Source: Setaria digitata (lineage: Eukaryota > Nematoda > Chromadorea > Rhabditida > Setariidae). Taken from it: a stretch of 64,000 nucleotides of DNA. The DNA is taken from contig RCAB01000106.1 of the NCBI GenBank assembly GCA_003640385.1, forward strand, positions 62,001 to 126,000, given 5' to 3'. The position numbers and the translations under genes are program-made. Positions 61,401 to 64,000 of this stretch are shown in pieces (position 1 is the first letter of the stretch; every line of letters begins with the position of its first letter). The notes below the pieces were generated by a model that had not been told where the DNA came from, searched no databases, and saw nothing but the letters and a program-made list of their open reading frames with translations.

Positions 61401-63983
61401 TAGCTTTCTCATTTTAATCATTTCTTTTCTATTTCAAAGCACTAAGGAACGTTCTTATCATTCCATTGACACTTGCAGTGTGATAATCACTACTGCGTCA
61501 ATTTCTGCAGCAAATAAGCTTACTTACCAAGCAAATCAGCACAGAAATATTATAAGCTAATAATGGCTTTTGCAAACGAACATTGTTTGTGGCATTTGTA
61601 AGGCCCAGTAATTTCATATATGTAATTAATGGCTGAATCATTGATTCAACCAAATTTTTCATCTCTTTCTTCACCTTTTTTTCATCGTTTTTCGTCATTT
61701 TCCTATTTGCTGTTATTTCTTCAAATTCTGATGCATCTGTAATTTACATGGCATCTGAGATGATAACCTAACATATTCACTTGCTACTGTCAGTGATAAA
61801 CTTACCAAACGTAATTGACAAAGAATCTTCTGGTACTGCCAATGGCACCGATGCAATTGCTTCTGTATTGCTTGTTTGCTAAAAAATTGGAAAGAAAAAA
61901 TAGAGCAAAAAAAGGAAAAACTCCCAATCTTTTAAAAAACTTACAAAAATATTAGACCAAGTTGAAAAGTTCACTCATATTTCGAATATTTTCAATTACA
62001 CTTACGATTTGTTCATTTTTAAAATATTTTGCAACCATCGTTTCATTGCTTTTTTCAATTCGACTTATAACATTCATTATTGTACACTTTTTTCTAAGTT
62101 ATACCGAACAATTCATCGTTTCTAAAGTTTCACCATTTCTTTTAACAAAATTTAGTAGTAAATGGGCAGTGAGGGAACTAAAAGAATTAAAAGTAACTGA
62201 ATAAAAATGATTAACTGACTATTCATAGCATCTTTAACCAAAAAATATAAGGAATACATTCACGATAACAATAATATTATGAAAGAAACATATGATATCT
62301 AAAAAATTGATATACATGACCGTTTGTTGGTTTTTGTCAAAAATTTAACTGATTATCAAGAACTTACAACACAACCAAACTTAAGAAATCACGTAAAAAG
62401 TTATTAAAATAAAGATTAGCATAAAAAAGAATTAACTTTCTTTTTGTTCACAGCACTTTTCATTAAAAAAGAAATGATTTCAAACAATTATGAAATATTT
62501 TTGGATTTCATAATTGCTTGAAATTATTTCTTTTAAAATAAAAAAAAACCAAAAAAATAAAATCTCGTTTAAATAAAAAATCACTTTTAAAAACCTATTG
62601 GAAAAATCTAAATACATTTTAAGCGTCTCCATTACTTTATTGAAATATGTAGAAAAAAAAAAAGAAAAAACAAAGAAAAAAGTTGATGCTGAAGAATTTT
62701 TTTTTGTTTCCGTTAGTCCATTTAAAGGCCTTCTAATCAGAAAACATGAAGCACTCTTGACTCCCATCTATCAACAACCACTTTCTATAATTCTTTCTTT
62801 TTTCCTGAAGCTTCTGGTGCTAGTAAAAGAGATAATAAATAAATATTCATGAAATGAAAATTGCTAAAATAAATGCGTGGAAAACTATCATAATCAGCTG
62901 GATGCATAAGTTTAACAGATGTAATTTCACACTGGCAAGGGAAAATTGTATTTAATTTCATTTCTCTTTTTCAGTGAATTCTTCTTAAAAGGATAACAAC
63001 GAAAAAAAAGAGAAAAAAGAAAATATTCTAGAAAAAAAAAACAAGAATCCATTTATCATTTTCAAAATACAAGGAAAAAATATATTTTAAACTTACAATA
63101 TTGTTTAATGAAAAGAATAAAAGGGACGGAAAAACAAGAATTTGTACAAAAAATAAGTAATATCTATCCTATCCTTTTAATTAATTAAATACTTTTTCAT
63201 TTAACAGTGTGTTCACTGATTTGATTTCCACTTTTAATTAAACTTCTACTCAAAAATTACAAATTCTTAATTGCTTCGATCGAGACAACTATTTCGCTTT
63301 AATCATTATAAATAGTGATTTATCAATTAAAGCAATCTTTGCAATTATTAATATTTCATTTCTCTTCTAACAGTCTGTATTAAAAAGGCATTTGTTACCT
63401 GGTTCCGCCTTATCAAAAAAAAAAAAAAAATCCTCAGATTGTTATCATTCATCTTCGAATCCTCCATTGATTCTTGCACTGCTAATTGTTTATATGCTAA
63501 CAAATAAATTAGAATAATTAACAGTAAAGTAACAAAATGTCATTAAAATATAGTGAAAATATGATTTATGTGATAAATTTATAACACCGGTTTCGCAAAG
63601 TAATTTTTTACGTCGTGGTCGATTTATTGAGGTTCCAGATTCTGACGAGATTTCATCCGTGATACGACATCTACAAGAATATTTTAGCACTCGCACTAAT
63701 TAAAAATAGCGTTAATTAATCATTTGGTAGCTAGATATAATATGCAAGAATTATTTAGCGTAGAGATAACATCTGGGCATGCAATTATTTTAATCATCAA
63801 TAAGATTGATAACGATTTTTAAATTTAAACCTTGAAAAATGCTTTATCAATAACGCTGATGAGAATGAAGTTTCAAAAAGAAAATTTCAAATGCTTGAAC
63901 TTTATTCTGTACTTGAGATAAAGCGAAAAATAAAGGAAAATAAAAAGCTGATACCTGGTACGAACTTTGGTATTAACATCCAT
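58460..63983 (-). CDS. Multi-pass membrane protein, possibly a chemoreceptor
   Basis: Eight exons join in phase to 346 residues: 63983-63955, 63670-63588, 61862-61806, 61736-61528, 61080-60986, 60179-59952, 59906-59834 and 58726-58460 (TAA). The N-terminus is hydrophilic with a basic patch (RPRRKK) and a Lys/Glu-rich stretch (KNDEKKVKKEMKNLV). Hydrophobic spans occur at about 112-126, 133-155, 190-214, 243-258, 272-293 and 304-330, so five or more transmembrane helices are likely. A charged loop (VTEIIRERYVADAFHDAH) precedes the third. The layout resembles nematode gustatory-type (GUR) or serpentine receptors, but the insect-receptor C-terminal TYhhhhhQF motif is not visible and I cannot assign a family. 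Introns 5, 7 and several others are long and AT-rich. The exon 7 donor (GTTTAG) is weak. The other joins use good TTTCAG or TAG acceptors. Confidence 0.68.
62467..62534. repeat. 30-bp inverted repeat in intron 2 of the membrane-protein gene
   Basis: Left arm 62467-62496 and right arm 62505-62534 pair over 30 bp with two mismatches around an 8-base loop. It could be a foldback element or form a stem in the pre-mRNA. Confidence 0.8.
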
Positions 63984-64000
63984 TATTTTATTATTAGTAA

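Overview
The window is eukaryotic and very probably from a parasitic nematode, most likely a filarial (clade III) species. It is strongly AT-rich. Genes are broken into many short exons with TTTCAG-like acceptors and GT donors, and two genes look like a trans-spliced operon. The GILT and RAB-7 proteins read like nematode orthologues. Four isolated N bases (32994, 34370, 41909, 55273) each sit between near-identical copies of about 85-176 bp, which looks like unmerged allelic contig ends.

Layout. 2.4-14.0 kb (minus): two Tudor-domain genes in tandem. The upstream one (14008-9936, about 590 aa) has one extended Tudor domain, a Ser/Arg/Asn-rich linker and a C-terminal tail with GW dipeptides. 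The downstream one (9768-2419, about 809 aa) has two Tudor domains and starts only 167 bp after the first gene's stop, as in a nematode operon. 15.0-21.0 kb (minus): a block of short, splice-flanked open segments that I cannot identify. 21.1-22.7 kb: a possible two-exon 76-aa gene. 22.7-34.1 kb: essentially gene-free, with microsatellites, a perfect hairpin and one N-join. 34.12-34.19 kb: tRNA-Pro(TGG), minus. 36.6-42.5 kb (minus): a ten-exon YTH-domain gene of the YTHDC1 (nuclear m6A reader) type, 472 aa. 42.5-48.6 kb: mostly empty, with an ORF at 46.7-47.1 kb resembling a piece of the DNA primase large subunit. 48.6-49.7 kb (plus): GILT-like gene, 5' end not found. 53.9-55.9 kb (plus): rab-7, whose third exon is partly duplicated around an N. 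58.5-64.0 kb (minus): an eight-exon multi-pass membrane protein, perhaps a chemoreceptor.

The parts most worth a second look concern RNA regulation. A YTHDC1-type reader is notable because Caenorhabditis elegans is known to lack YTH proteins. The Tudor pair, one member carrying GW motifs, is notable because nematodes outside clade V are reported to have lost PIWI, so Tudor adaptors there would have to serve other small-RNA Argonautes. All gene models are hand-spliced: phases agree at every junction listed, but no transcript or similarity search was available.
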